Of a stretch of DNA of 64,000 nt, positions 48,800 through 61,841 are shown in pieces. Location of the stretch: the NCBI RefSeq assembly GCF_019112545.1, contig NW_025064899.1, positions 85,185 to 149,184 of the forward strand. The letters run 5' to 3'. Made by a program: the position numbers and the translations under genes. Origin of the DNA: Guyanagaster necrorhizus. Its lineage: Eukaryota; Basidiomycota; Agaricomycetes; Agaricales; Physalacriaceae. The notes under the pieces were generated by a model. It saw only the letters and a list, made by a program, of their open reading frames with translations, did no database searches and had not been told where the DNA came from. The stretch's first letter is position 1; each line of letters begins with the position of its first letter.

Positions 48800-49338
48800 A
48801 GCCCATGAAGAAAATTGGCAATGTACTGCAGACTGGATATGCTTCCTACAAGAATCTAAATGAAAAGAATAGCCATAATTAGAGATTTGGTCATGTACTG
48901 CAGACTGCACATGCTCCCTACAAAGATTCTAAAACACAAGAATGGCCATAATTAGAGAATCAGTCATGTACTGTGGGCTGTATGTGCTCCCTATGTAGAA
49001 TCTAACACACAAGAATGGCCATATTTCAAGAATTGGTCATGTACTGCAAAACAAATGTGCTCCCTATGCTCATGTCACATGTGAATGGACATAGACTTGA
49101 TGTACTGTGAAACAGACACACCCCCTACCACAGCACACAGACCATGCACAAGAGGGACCACTGTGCATTCATGGTACTGGCCTGTGCATGGTTCATGCAC
49201 TGAGGGAGGCACCTGTTGCATTTTGTGGTCCCTCCACTGCTCTACATACCTGTTCTGTGTACCACCATCAGTTATAACCCTAACTTGGGGTTACTTCCGA
49301 TGTTCTTCTGAGCAAGTCGTGTAGCGCCTACCTATAAG
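48800..49338 (+). repeat. Right subterminal array and TIR of E5
   Basis: Four subterminal units (about 48820-49080) lead to the conserved end block and terminal CTATAAG at 49332-49338. The last 40 bases keep several CpG sites, unlike the rest. Composition becomes that of normal host DNA immediately afterwards, so this is the edge of the transposon island. Confidence 0.8.
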
Positions 49339-50111
49339 TTTGATTCCAACCGAATACTTGCAGACTCACCACCAAGACTTGGGAAATGGGTATCGGTACA
49401 TGTTCTTTTCTATCGGGAGTTTCATACCAGGAAACTGCCTACATGTTAACCTCATGACCTAGCATTGGAATGCATTCGGGTAGTTGCAAACTGCATAATT
49501 GGCATTGACCCCTCTAGCACTGCTGCAAGGAACTAACAGTTAGTCTTCATGCCATAACCGCTGAATAAATTGAAACCTTTCAGGAGATGCATGCGCTGAT
49601 TTAGGGTAACAGTGGCTGGTTGGAAATGGTGGATCATTTCTTTCACCTTGACGTCTTGTGAATTTCCCGTCTGCAGGCTGGTACCCTTTGTTTCTCCGCA
49701 CACGACACCGATTTCTACAAAGAGAAAATATCTTCATGCGAGCTGGAAAGTTAATTCACCCGTATCACCGCTGGTTTCATTGCCGTTCTCACGAACTCAG
49801 CATCAATTCAAATCCTTCTTGTCCACTCTACCTGTTGTAGTTGATCTTGAAATATATCAAAAACTGTAGGAAATTTCCCGGTAAACTGTTATACATTTCA
49901 TGGAGAAATCCGCAACAAAGAACCATCCCTAGGTGACACCATTCTCTATCTACAAGGTATAGAATTGAACAGCAATGTATCGCATCTGCGAAAAGGCAAT
50001 ACATTCTCGAGAAAAGGAATGTATGTATAACAGTAACATCGACAGCGATGATGAGCATTTTAGGGTGATACATACACAATAACACAAGTCCATGCCCCAC
50101 CCTGAAAACAC
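49339..50111. other. Host intergenic DNA between the transposon island and the RCC1-PHD gene
   Basis: Normal CpG content and no confident coding frame (longest about 90 codons, opposite strands overlapping). It should hold the 3' untranslated region and terminator of the minus-strand gene at 50112. Confidence 0.5.
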
Positions 50112-52228
50112 CTACTGCTTCTTTTTCTTCTGCGCACTACTCCTCCCACCACTACTCGGCAGGGCCTTTCTTTTACCTGACTCACCATCAGCCTTCAGTC
50201 GTCGGCCAACAAGTGCACTGATACATCGTGGACAAAACCATTCACCCTCTGGTACGGCCGTGAGAGGCGGGGTTAAGCACGACAGATGGTATGGGTTGTC
50301 ACACTAAACCACTAATATCAATACTGGGAGAAAGACGAAATAGAGCGCGGACGTACCTTATCACACTCCAGAGCTTCCTCGTCGTCCTCCCTCCGGCATA
50401 TGACACAGGCGTCGCTGACTTCTACCTCAGCAGGGTGTCGCGGCAACTCGCTCATCTTGTCAGACGGTCGAACGAGGAAGAGTGTCGTATTTTGTCCTGG
50501 CGCGATGGACAGCACGTCCAGGCCTGCCAACAATTGGTGCTTGATAGGCTTTGTAGCCGATTTAGGCTCAGATGGTCCCAGTCCGAGTTCACCTATACAG
50601 GAATTAGTGTCGACGTGACTCGGGAACGGAAGGAAGAATCGTACCATTCGCGGCGTTCTGCCCCCATGATATAGTCATAGTCCCTTCACCCTCATCATCT
50701 GGTGTCAATGCCCAATGTGTTACTCCTCCAGACGCTGCGGCAGTAATTTTGCAGCCCATAATATCAGGCATGTACCGGAAGCTGCTGTAGGGGGAACCTG
50801 ATGATCCATCGCCTGAGTTTTTCCACTACAGCTGATAGTCAGCGTCACGGCATGGTCAACAAAATATGTACAAACCTTTCCCGTCATCCAGTACATCCCG
50901 CCCTTATCTACAACGACCGAATTACTCGGTCCAGCAGCGACCAGTATGCCTGCGTTCGCCCCCGCGAATTGAGGTACTTGTTTGGGCCGGAGTGCATCAA
51001 CTTGATTGCCTAGACCGAGACGGCAGTATCCGTTGTAACCCCAGACATGAACGGTACTGTGGAGAGTAGTGAGCGAAGGAGCTTGGAAGGTCTAGAACAA
51101 GGGGAAAAAAGGATCGGCCGTTGCTAAGGTGCGATAATACACGCGGGGAGTATGTTGTAGAACTCAGTCGACGCAGCGAAGGACGGAAGGATTCGAAGGC
51201 GGGAAAGATGTGGATCACGTACCCCTTCTCATCCAGCGCAATCGAATGCTGCTGACCTGACGACAGCTGCGTAATCTTCTCAGGCCCCAAATCCTTCACC
51301 ATGACGGGTTCGTAAACGATATCAAATGCCGTCTTGTTTCCCGTCGTAATGCGCTCGCCGGTCGTCCCGTTCCCGAGCTGGCCTTTCTCCCCGGAACCAA
51401 AGGCATATACTGTTCCCTAGGTTCAGCTTGGATCACTAAAGGAGATGTCAGTTAAGCGTACCCTTCCCGCTCTCAGTTAAGACACATGAGAACGTCACCC
51501 CCGCCGATGCCTTGCCAGCTTTTTCTTGGCCTTCGTCGGCACCAAAGAACGGTATGCGCTTGAAGGTCGGTATCTCGGGACTCGGAGAATGGCCACACTG
51601 CAGTATATCAGGTTTGGAAAGGAAGAGGGAAGTGCGGAAGCAAAGAGAAGGGAAAAGAGAGCAGAGGCCTAATCGTCAGCGCCACACATAGATCAGCTAA
51701 GGGAAAAAAACGCACCTGCCCAAAGACATTCGTACCCGCCGTCCAGACCCCACCATCGCTGGCGACGAGCAATGTATGATTCCTCCCACACGCAGCATGT
51801 ACCCAGTGGCCCTCACCTCCCAAGTCCTCCACCGCGATCCTCAGTGGCTCCTCCTCGCTCACGGCATCCACGGTACCCCCCAGGCCCAGACATGAACTCC
51901 CGTTACGACCGAATAACCAAGCCACGCCGTCCACGTCTATAACGACGAAATGCACCGCCGAGCACGAAGTGTGAATGGAGGCAGCGCGAATCGTCGAGAG
52001 CGAGCGGAGAATGTGGGGCTCGAGGAGATCTTCGCCGTCGTCCGGTGACGCGGGGCCTTTCCGTCCGAGTTTGGTCCAGGCGGTGCCACCACAGATGAGC
52101 ACTAGACATGGCAAAAAGGAGAAAGGAAAAAATGCTTTCAGCAAGTTTGCTACCAAAAAGGTGACAGAAAACGTACCTCGCCCCCATTCTGGTTCCGTTT
52201 TGTTGGCGGTTTTACTGGAACTCGCCAT
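50112..52228 (-). CDS. RCC1-repeat protein with C-terminal PHD finger
   Basis: Likely a chromatin reader: RCC1 blades form a beta-propeller and PHD fingers bind histone H3 tails. Eight exons fit: 52228-52177, 52101-51716, 51597-51462, 51416-51223, 51056-50872, 50812-50645, 50592-50357, 50303-50112, about 516 codons. Start [20 protein letters not shown]1-type blades include [49 protein letters not shown] and [16 protein letters not shown]. The PHD finger begins [17 protein letters not shown] and continues [13 protein letters not shown], ending WFCPRC across the last intron, followed by a Lys-rich tail (KKKKQ, stop at 50112). Seven of the junctions are GT-AG. The intron 51417-51461 leaves a one-base frame conflict with the simplest splice choice. 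The fusion is clear. The cellular target is inferred. Confidence 0.88.
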
Positions 52229-54513
52229 TGGAATTTCCTGCGGGTCTTGTTTGTACGACTTTTCCAGGGACGTTGTTGGCCGTATTTTGCAACGACGTCG
52301 TTGAGAGTGTTGATATGTTGGCGTGTAGTGCAGAGTTTGCCAGTGACGGCGATCGTGGGTGGTGGTTGATGAGGGTTGATGTGGGTCGGCTTATGTCGGA
52401 CTTGATGACAGCGAAGCAGCATCGGAGCCAAAAATGGCATGTGGCCCCCGGGGCCCAGATGGCGGTTGCGGAGGGGAAAATCGTTCGCGGTGCGGTATAG
52501 TTCTACATAGGTATATGGAAACGAAGAGTCGTACAAAGCAGAAGGAAGACACAATGCCGTCTGCCTTCATAAAGAGCGTCGTTCCCTGCGGCGACCGCTC
52601 TTTCCACAGGAATTAGCGGGAATCTTAACCCTAGACTCTCTAGGATGGCCGTTCGAGTGCTCCACGAACTGCTATAATGGTTCCAATGACTCCGAGTCGT
52701 ACCAATTAAGAACAAAAAGGGCAGGCTTCTGTCCGTCATGCAACCATATTGAGGCTGTCGTAATCATGGGATAACCTACCTATTCCGGCAAGCGGATATG
52801 TGAAAGCGATGTCGGCGAGAGCCCCAGGTCTACAACGGTCATGGTTAGCGGAGGAAAGTAAAGGTAAACTGACAGGGTTGGACGTTGAACAATCATACCG
52901 ACCTATTCGGAGGCTGTCAGCCACAGCTCGGTCATTAATCTCAAGGACACCGAAATACCTTTTCCAGTACAACACGAGAACGCCTCGGAAGACCGGGGTC
53001 ATTGAGGTAAGGAAGAAAATCCCAACCGGGAATAAAGATTGACTGTATGTTAGTGAGTTAAAAGTGCGCTTTGAATAAATAAAGACCCACAGCCAGTAAC
53101 CTCGTTAAGATTTTGATTATGGAATATGACAGTGAGCTGATTCGACGCCGTTAGGGACGAGGTGATGACTATTTACCGGGATGCAAAGGTAATGATCAAA
53201 CGCATCGTGCGCTACTGGGGAGTGCTTGAACAAGGTCGAGAATGAGGGAAACGCAAAAGCGGAGAACACAGCCAATCCCTCGCACTGCAATCCATTCTTC
53301 GAGGGAGGAAACGGTCATAAGGTGCTTTCGCATGAAACCAAGGAATCCAGAACGCTCGCTACCACATGGAATGCCAGTGGAAATGGGACTCTTGCCGACG
53401 TAGTCCACTGCCATCGGATTTTGCTATGACTTTGAACACCGTTCGAATTGCAATCTTCGTTGCTGAAAGACTGCCGACTGCCTTGAGATCCCGTGTACAT
53501 AAAACCGGAGCTCAGAACCGTCGCCGGTGGTAGGTATCACGAAATCGGATGATTTCGCGAACGAGGAAAGGTGGGACAGTTTAGCACTGATGTCATAAGA
53601 AGGACTATGCCGAAGAGAGGAAAGAAGTTAAGACTGAAAAGTGCAAGTACCGGAAATGATGGTGTCAGGCGAGTCACAGGAACACGGCTTAATCATGCTG
53701 GTAATGGGAGGAGCCGCGTGAGAAATACTGTGTCGACATTACTGCGGGACGGAGGAGATTCCTAAGGCCGGGTAATGGAAGACCCTTCTTCCTGCAGGAG
53801 AAAAAGGGTTTCTCCAACGTTCGCGCGCATAGGTTCTTCTGTAACGAGATGACCCTCCACGAGGCAAGGAAAGCCCAGATACTGGACAAGGAGGAAAGAC
53901 AGGATCATTTTGGTATTGCATTGACATGTATGATGGGGACCCCACCCGGAGAGAGGACATCATCGGGAACTTTCACCCACTTTACGGTCATAGAAGTCAG
54001 CATATACCCAAAGTAGCAACGCAAAGAATTGCACCTAAGTTTCGCTTCTACTGATTGCACCTCGTAGCATGTTTTCGGCTCCCGGTTACACGGAGAAACA
54101 GCTCATATATGCAGAATATTTGAAGATTCATACTTCGAAAATGGCGCTGAAATATCTATTGACGATATGAGAACCAGATATTAGCATATGCGCACTGTGC
54201 ATACGTCGATGGTTACTTACCTTTCTTATTATTCTCTACCACGGAATCCTAACGAAGTGACATCTGGCTCTATGTCCAGTATCTGAGTGAATAGGAACAG
54301 GGACAGCCATAATGATGGTACCTTGAAGGTCGGCGCTAATGACAAACAAAGCAGCGCTGCCGGGTCGACAAGCATCTAGAGGCACCGTATCAGGAAGAAA
54401 TACGCTGTGATCATCGTAGCAAACGATGAGGAATTGCAAAGATGGTGGTGGAAGGAAAGCAAGATGAAAAACTCGATTTCCCCGCGTTGGCCCTGTTTCG
54501 CCACCGCGTCAGA
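52229..54513. other. Host DNA with unresolved small coding pieces, mainly minus strand
   Basis: CpG content is normal. Minus-strand open pieces at 54439-54236 (DDHSVFLPDTVPLDACRPG), 53990-53760 and 53500-53196 look exon-sized, with possible GT-AG junctions (GTAAGTAACC near 54221; acceptor TTGTCCAG near 53886). I could not join them into one frame. They may be a multi-exon gene with small exons, or decayed. No domain was recognised. The 240 bases upstream of 52228 are the likely promoter of the RCC1-PHD gene. Confidence 0.35.
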
Positions 54514-54535
54514 TCACGTGAATTGACCGACGCGT
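54514..54535. promoter_or_regulatory. E-box-like and MluI-box-like palindromes upstream of the small gene
   Basis: TCACGTGA (54514-54521) and ACGCGT (54530-54535) stand 26-47 bases before the ATG at 54561. CACGTG is the core site of bHLH factors, and ACGCGT is the core of MBP1-type cell-cycle boxes in fungi. Function here is inferred from sequence only. Confidence 0.3.
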
Positions 54536-54560
54536 CCCGCCCTTTTATTCAAACACGTCG

Positions 54561-54906
54561 ATGGGAAATCTTAGACGCGACTTTGTGGTGGAAGGTGAAT
54601 AAAAATTAGAATGCGAACTGAATGGATCATACTCACGCGCTGATCAACCAGGATCAGACGACGATTCTATCATCAGTGGCACTCTTCCGCCGCGATTTGA
54701 TCACGATGGCCCTCGGTCCCCGTCTCTCATCCAGTTGTCGCAACTAGAAAAATATTTAGGTAAGCAAACTCTAACTATGGGGAAATTCTCTCTACGAATT
54801 CTCGTTGAATCGGAGAAAAGACATCAATAAACTGCAAATTTAACTATTTATTCCAGTCGGTCTTAGACCACAAGGCCCAAGCGAATCAGGCGCACACCAG
54901 GCTTAG
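54561..54906 (+). CDS. Small three-exon protein of unknown function, 63 residues
   Basis: Exons 54561-54594, 54652-54759 and 54857-54906 join in frame with GTGAAT...ACCAG and GTAAGC...TTCCAG introns, giving exactly 64 codons including a TAG stop. The product begins MGNLRRDFVVEGSDDDSIIS, continues PPRFDHDGPRSPSLIQLSQL and ends GPSESGAHQA. It is acidic in the middle with no membrane segment or recognised domain. The consistent phases of both introns and the clean frame support a real gene. A longer 5' end is possible, and the real start might be upstream. Confidence 0.55.
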
Positions 54907-55215
54907 AAAATAATTTCGCAGGGAAAGCCATTAAAGACCACTCATGATCACTGCCAAATAGGAGGGTACAAAAATCGAATACATAGCTCACTTTCCGATT
55001 CCGGACTGCTGCCATGAGCTCCTATTTCCCCTTTGCTAATAGCGCCCAGAGCTGCTGTTAGTTGTACGTGTATCTTGAAACACGCACTAAATGGGTGGTT
55101 GCAACAACCAATCATCAGAAACTGATGTAGCTCTTACCCCATAAAAGGCTACACTCGGAACTGCGAAAGGCTGGTGCTCTCGTGCACCACAGCATTGATC
55201 TGGATTTCAGATGGG
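54907..55215. other. Host intergenic DNA, nothing recognised
   Basis: About 300 bases between the 3' end of the small plus-strand gene and the stop of the minus-strand frame at 55216. It probably holds both 3' untranslated regions of this convergent pair. Confidence 0.4.
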
Positions 55216-55512
55216 TTAGCGGGAACTGCTAACAAAAATAACCACCCAAGGCTCCAGAACGGCGTAGCCATCATCTTTTAATAGCTTGCCATATTCGACG
55301 AAGGGACGTCCGTACCCGTCATAAATGTTCATTTTATCAGGCGTCTCCAAGTAATAAAAAAGCAACAGATGGTTTCTATCGCCCTTCAACAGCTCATCAA
55401 AGGCCACACGAAGCTCCTGTTGGTGGCAACGATCATTTGTGACAAAACAAACAAACGTAATACATTCCGTTTTCCCTCCTTCTAAAAATAAACCACCGAA
55501 AATATCCTTCCG
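55216..55512 (-). CDS. Exon-like open frame of an unrecognised gene, minus strand
   Basis: The frame is open from about 55512 to the TAA at 55216 with no in-frame ATG at its head, and a TTTTTAG acceptor near 55478 fits an intron boundary. Protein-like sequence includes EGGKTECITFVCFVTNDRCH, AFDELLKGDRNHLLLFYYLE and GYGRPFVEYGKLLKDDGYAV. The first exon would lie upstream, towards or under the GMC promoter at 55640-55880, but was not found. It may be a 3' exon of a small gene or a gene remnant. No family is recognised. Confidence 0.4.
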   Translation of the reverse strand, partial: RKDIFGGLFLEGGKTECITFVCFVTNDRCHQQELRVAFDELLKGDRNHLLLFYYLETPDKMNIYDGYGRPFVEYGKLLKDDGYAVLEPWVVIFVSSSR

Positions 55513-58276
<2,764 letters not shown>

Positions 58277-58769
58277 GTAACGATGGATGGATTCTCATGA
58301 CAGTGATACGTTTACTTGCTACGAACTCGGACTTTTTCACTACGGACAGTCCATACTATAATCAACTTGGCGCATGCCACGGACGCTCGTTCATATCACT
58401 TTCGTTATACCTTTACCTTCATCTTTCGTATCTAGGAAGACGGGTTTTCCTCCTACATTTGACGGACACTTGCTCGCGTAGTCAAATGGATGTTACTTAT
58501 ATTCATGTCTGCTCCGGTAGAAAACATGTCCATTCGACTTTAGTTAAATTTAATGCAGATTGCTTCGACACCGAGCACCAGGAGCAATAAGGATTGGTAG
58601 GCCACAGTATCTTCTGCGCATCAGCCAAATGAGGCATAGTATGATAATCATAGTATTCAAGTGTATAACTAAATCTATAGGTAAATCATCAGGAAATACG
58701 GAAAGACACATGGAATAAGAAGCAACAGCAGCGTACACATCTATCGTACACTTGCAGAAAAATCCGCCG
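58277..58769. other. Host DNA after the GMC gene, nothing recognised
   Basis: It holds the 3' untranslated region of the GMC gene. A 119-codon frame at 58231-58590 overlaps the GMC end in another frame, has no supporting features and looks fortuitous. Confidence 0.4.
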
Positions 58770-59590
58770 TTTAAATCTTCACGTACGGCCGTGGACTCGG
58801 CAGTACCACAGAATTAATATAGTCCATCTGCATCACTGGCATTGTCGGCGGCTGCAGCTACGGTAGAACATAATGCGATAAACTCGCCGGTATGAACTGG
58901 GGAACCATCCTCGAAATTCTGTCTAGCTTGTAGGATTGGGCATTTGAGCTAGCTATTAGGGCCAGCACTAAGACCAAAAGTCTCATCTTAAAGGTATTTG
59001 AGGTCGATGAGAGATTGCTGATTATATGAGTCTAGAATCTGATAGTCAGTGCGCTCCCAGGGATCGCCAGTCTACGTGACAGCAGGATTAGAAAGCTCTT
59101 GGCCAATTGCTCAAGCACCGCAAAATTGGCGAGATGTCGATATGTCATATCGTCGAGACCCTGAATGTCTTCGATGCGAAAGGACCAATGTATTTAATGG
59201 CATACAACGCGCTAGAGTACGATGGAGAGATAACCTAGGATGCCGCCAGAGATAATTTTCAAATGGGAATGAGATTGAATTCTCCATCTTCTGTTTTCCG
59301 CGAACGACTGAAGAGAAAATGTTTCCAGGATAGGCGAATATTCCGCCAGATACTATCAGTGTTCAGGCAATAGCTCACCATAATAAGCCCTAACACAAAT
59401 ATAGTTACCATCTTCAACTTTGATGTCGACGAGGCAAACTGAAACCGATAAAAAACCTATAGCAGCTTGATCGTCTAGGGAGTCCCTCTACAAATAAGCA
59501 ACTCTAGCGATTTGACTCCTACTCGTATATTCGATTGCTTCAATGGTCACGATCTGGCGAACCTCCGGAGCAGCCCACATGGTAAGAAGT
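58770..59590 (-). pseudogene. Possible decayed host gene, minus strand
   Basis: One minus-strand frame can be read through several stops: starting MWAAPEVRQIVTIEAIEY near 59582, with VEDGNYICVRAYYGELLPEH near 59390, and ending NSVVLPSPRPYVKI at a TAA near 58776. Interrupting stops (for example TAG near 58852) are not removed by obvious introns. No family is recognised. It could also be several short exons, or chance. Confidence 0.25.
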
Positions 59591-59781
59591 CATTCTAACT
59601 CCTCGGAAACGCGACGTCGTCACTACAATTGATGTCAGTAAATATGAGGTGGACTGCACGACAGCACGTAGCCTTGACTGACCCTTCTTCCTCCCATAAT
59701 CGTGTAATTTTGAACATCTTTAAACTACAAGTGATTCCAGATCGAGGCAAAAAAAAAAATTGAACCATAAGCAGTAGGAAC

Positions 59782-59998
59782 TGTTGGGATTTTGCTGGAA
59801 AGTTTTGGAAAGGGCAATCCGGCATCATGCCGAGAGCTGATGAGTAAGCTCGAGAGAAAGAGAAAGTTGTAGTAGATTCTAGATATAATCCTGGAGAGTA
59901 TAAATACAAGCTCTGTAGGAGCTGTAGAACAAGAAGTTCATACCTTCTGGCCTTACCAGCCTGGAGTCTACCCTGCGCAACACCGAGGATTTCCAATA
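59782..59998 (-). repeat. Solo LTR, 217 bp, in host DNA, target duplication GGAAC/GGAAT
   Basis: It is the inverse of 38421-38637, the same 217 bp, and starts TGTTGGGATTTTGC. The far end reads TTTCCAATA instead of CCAACA. Flanks are GGAAC (59777-59781) and GGAAT (59999-60003). The open frame at 59595-59996 minus is created by the LTR and is not a gene. Confidence 0.88.
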
Positions 59999-60348
59999 GG
60001 AATTTTCGGATACCTTAGCAAGACCGTCAACTGTAACCGTTAATGACATGAAGATCAAAGTCAAAAAGGGCCATAATGTATTTCGGACCCGTCCAACAGG
60101 CGGTGGTCCGATCGCTCGGCATCAGCATTCTCTTTCAACCTTCATCTTGATTCTTGAACGCGAACGACACGGATTTTTCCCCTTACATCCAATGAAAGCC
60201 GCTAGGTGCTTGAAATTCCATAAATATTGAACTCAGATATCATAGGGCTACCTCAGATTCAGCATTGTACGTCCCCAATCTCAGGCTTTTTCAAAACTTT
60301 CTCAGACGATTTCTTTCGGTGCGTTTATTAAACAGTAGATAGATATTC
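59999..60348. other. Host intergenic DNA upstream of the gene at 60349
   Basis: No coding frame is supported. It lies between the solo LTR and the presumed start codon at 60349, so it probably holds the promoter and leader of that gene. Confidence 0.35.
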
Positions 60349-61551
60349 ATGGCCGTTACAGAAAATGAAATGGGTAACCATAGGTGCAGAACTCACTACA
60401 AAGTTAATGCCGCTGTCTTTTAGCTCATAAGACCGAAGATCAGAATTCAAACCTCCTCAACAACCTCAAACCATCGTTCTCTGAGCCAACACCCCTGTGA
60501 CCGGAAAGCTTTCGAATGCCTGATAGCACACTACGGAGTCTCAAGACGAATTGTTCAAAGTAGCAAAGGCACCAAGCAATCAAAATCATTTGGATGTCAG
60601 GATCTCCTCTCTCTCGGTTGTGCAAATCACATCGTCTCAAAGTCCCATTTTGCTACAGAGATGGAACGCTGACGTGTTCAGGGTGTTTCTCGCTTTATAT
60701 CGCTCGAACGATTGTCAATTAACGCACTGGGGATCGCACAAGGTAACCTCATACAATCCACCTATGATGACGGAACTGACTTCGTTGTAGATTGTATAGA
60801 TCTATTGAAATTGGGTTCGCCAGAGAGACGAAGCGAACGATTTTACTTGACGGCGACAACGTATCGCAGAGGGAATTTTCAATGCATTCTGCATTTGGAA
60901 TAGGCATGACTTTGTGAGCTGTTTTCGGGTCATGTCCCACCCACTTCAAGAGGTTATTGGGTGGGGGAACATCGACGCCATCGATGTCATCAGCGCAAAG
61001 TATAAGGAAGGTCTGAACCACTTACGGAACAGAGATCTATCAATGGCATTCTTAGGTATGTGTTGGTCTCGGATCGTTGCTGTTGCTCTGTCTAACTTCA
61101 GCCATAACAGCCTTGGGTGATCTAAAAAAGCTCGTAAGGGCATTCAAACAGCCACTAGATAGTTATTCAGGGTAAATGAAATCCTACACAATGACCGCAA
61201 TTCTATGATCATCCTCTGTAGTCCATAATTCCTCCATTCCTGATACCGTCGCGGATGATGTGAGTAGATAAAGTCACCTAACGACGCTTCATTGATTTTC
61301 CGCTGTAGGAGAAAATCGTACTCTGGACAAACAGGCAGTTTTCCTCTTCTCGTGGGCCTTATCCTGATGTGAAACCCGTCTCGCTGACTGTTTCCACTGT
61401 CACTGCAGTATTGTCTCTGAATCTAGCTGGAATTGTTTTAGAAAAACCATCTGGGGTGATACAGTTGCATGGAGGGAAATCAAGGCTTCTCTACACCGCA
61501 ATCCATTTACGTCAGGATATCCTTCCCATCCTACCTGAATATCAAACATGA
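60349..61551 (+). CDS. Unrecognised multi-exon host gene
   Basis: A plausible start at 60349 (MAVTENEM) splices at 60374-60423 (GTAACC...TTTTAG) into AHKTEDQNSNLLNNLKPSFS. Later exons read HLDVRISSLSVVQ, RFISLERLSINALGIAQ, DCIDLLKL, AFCIWNRHDFVSCFRVMSHP and AKYKEGLNHLRNRDLSMAFL. The last exon (61310-61551) reads IVLWTNRQFSSSRGPYPDVK and ends LPILPEYQT at the TGA 61549-61551. CTGAC or TTGAC branch-like sites precede the acceptors near 60682 and 60872. Some internal donors are weak, so the exon joins near 60500, 60630 and 61170 are uncertain. About 300 residues, no known domain. The protein-like character of successive pieces supports one real gene. Confidence 0.5.
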
Positions 61552-61841
61552 AAAAGCCACCCCAATGAAACCCGAATAAGGCTAGCAGTCACCGGGCGGT
61601 CACGCGCTTGTATAAAATCCTATTCAAAATTCCGTCGCCTCACCTTGGACTCTCCTACAATAGATGCGTCGTACTTTGTTCCCTTGCCTGTGTAAGTACC
61701 AATTCCCCTTACCCGCGCGTCTATCCATGCTTACTTGGTTGCAGGATGGCGGCTGAGTATGATGCGCTGCATCACCGTGGTGGATCCTTGTTGTGGGTGG
61801 CTTTGTTCCCTGTTTCATAGTATTTTCTGAGCTTGTGCAGA
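61552..61841. other. Leader region between two plus-strand genes
   Basis: It contains GTAAGT (about 61694) and TTGCAG (61740-61745) and a GTGCAG just before the ATG at 61842. The zinc-finger gene may therefore have spliced leader exons, or a longer coding 5' end starting at the ATG near 61663. Confidence 0.4.

Noticed and set aside
59595..59996. 133-codon minus frame similar to plus 38378-38614
   Set aside because: The similarity is the shared 217-bp solo LTR, not a gene.
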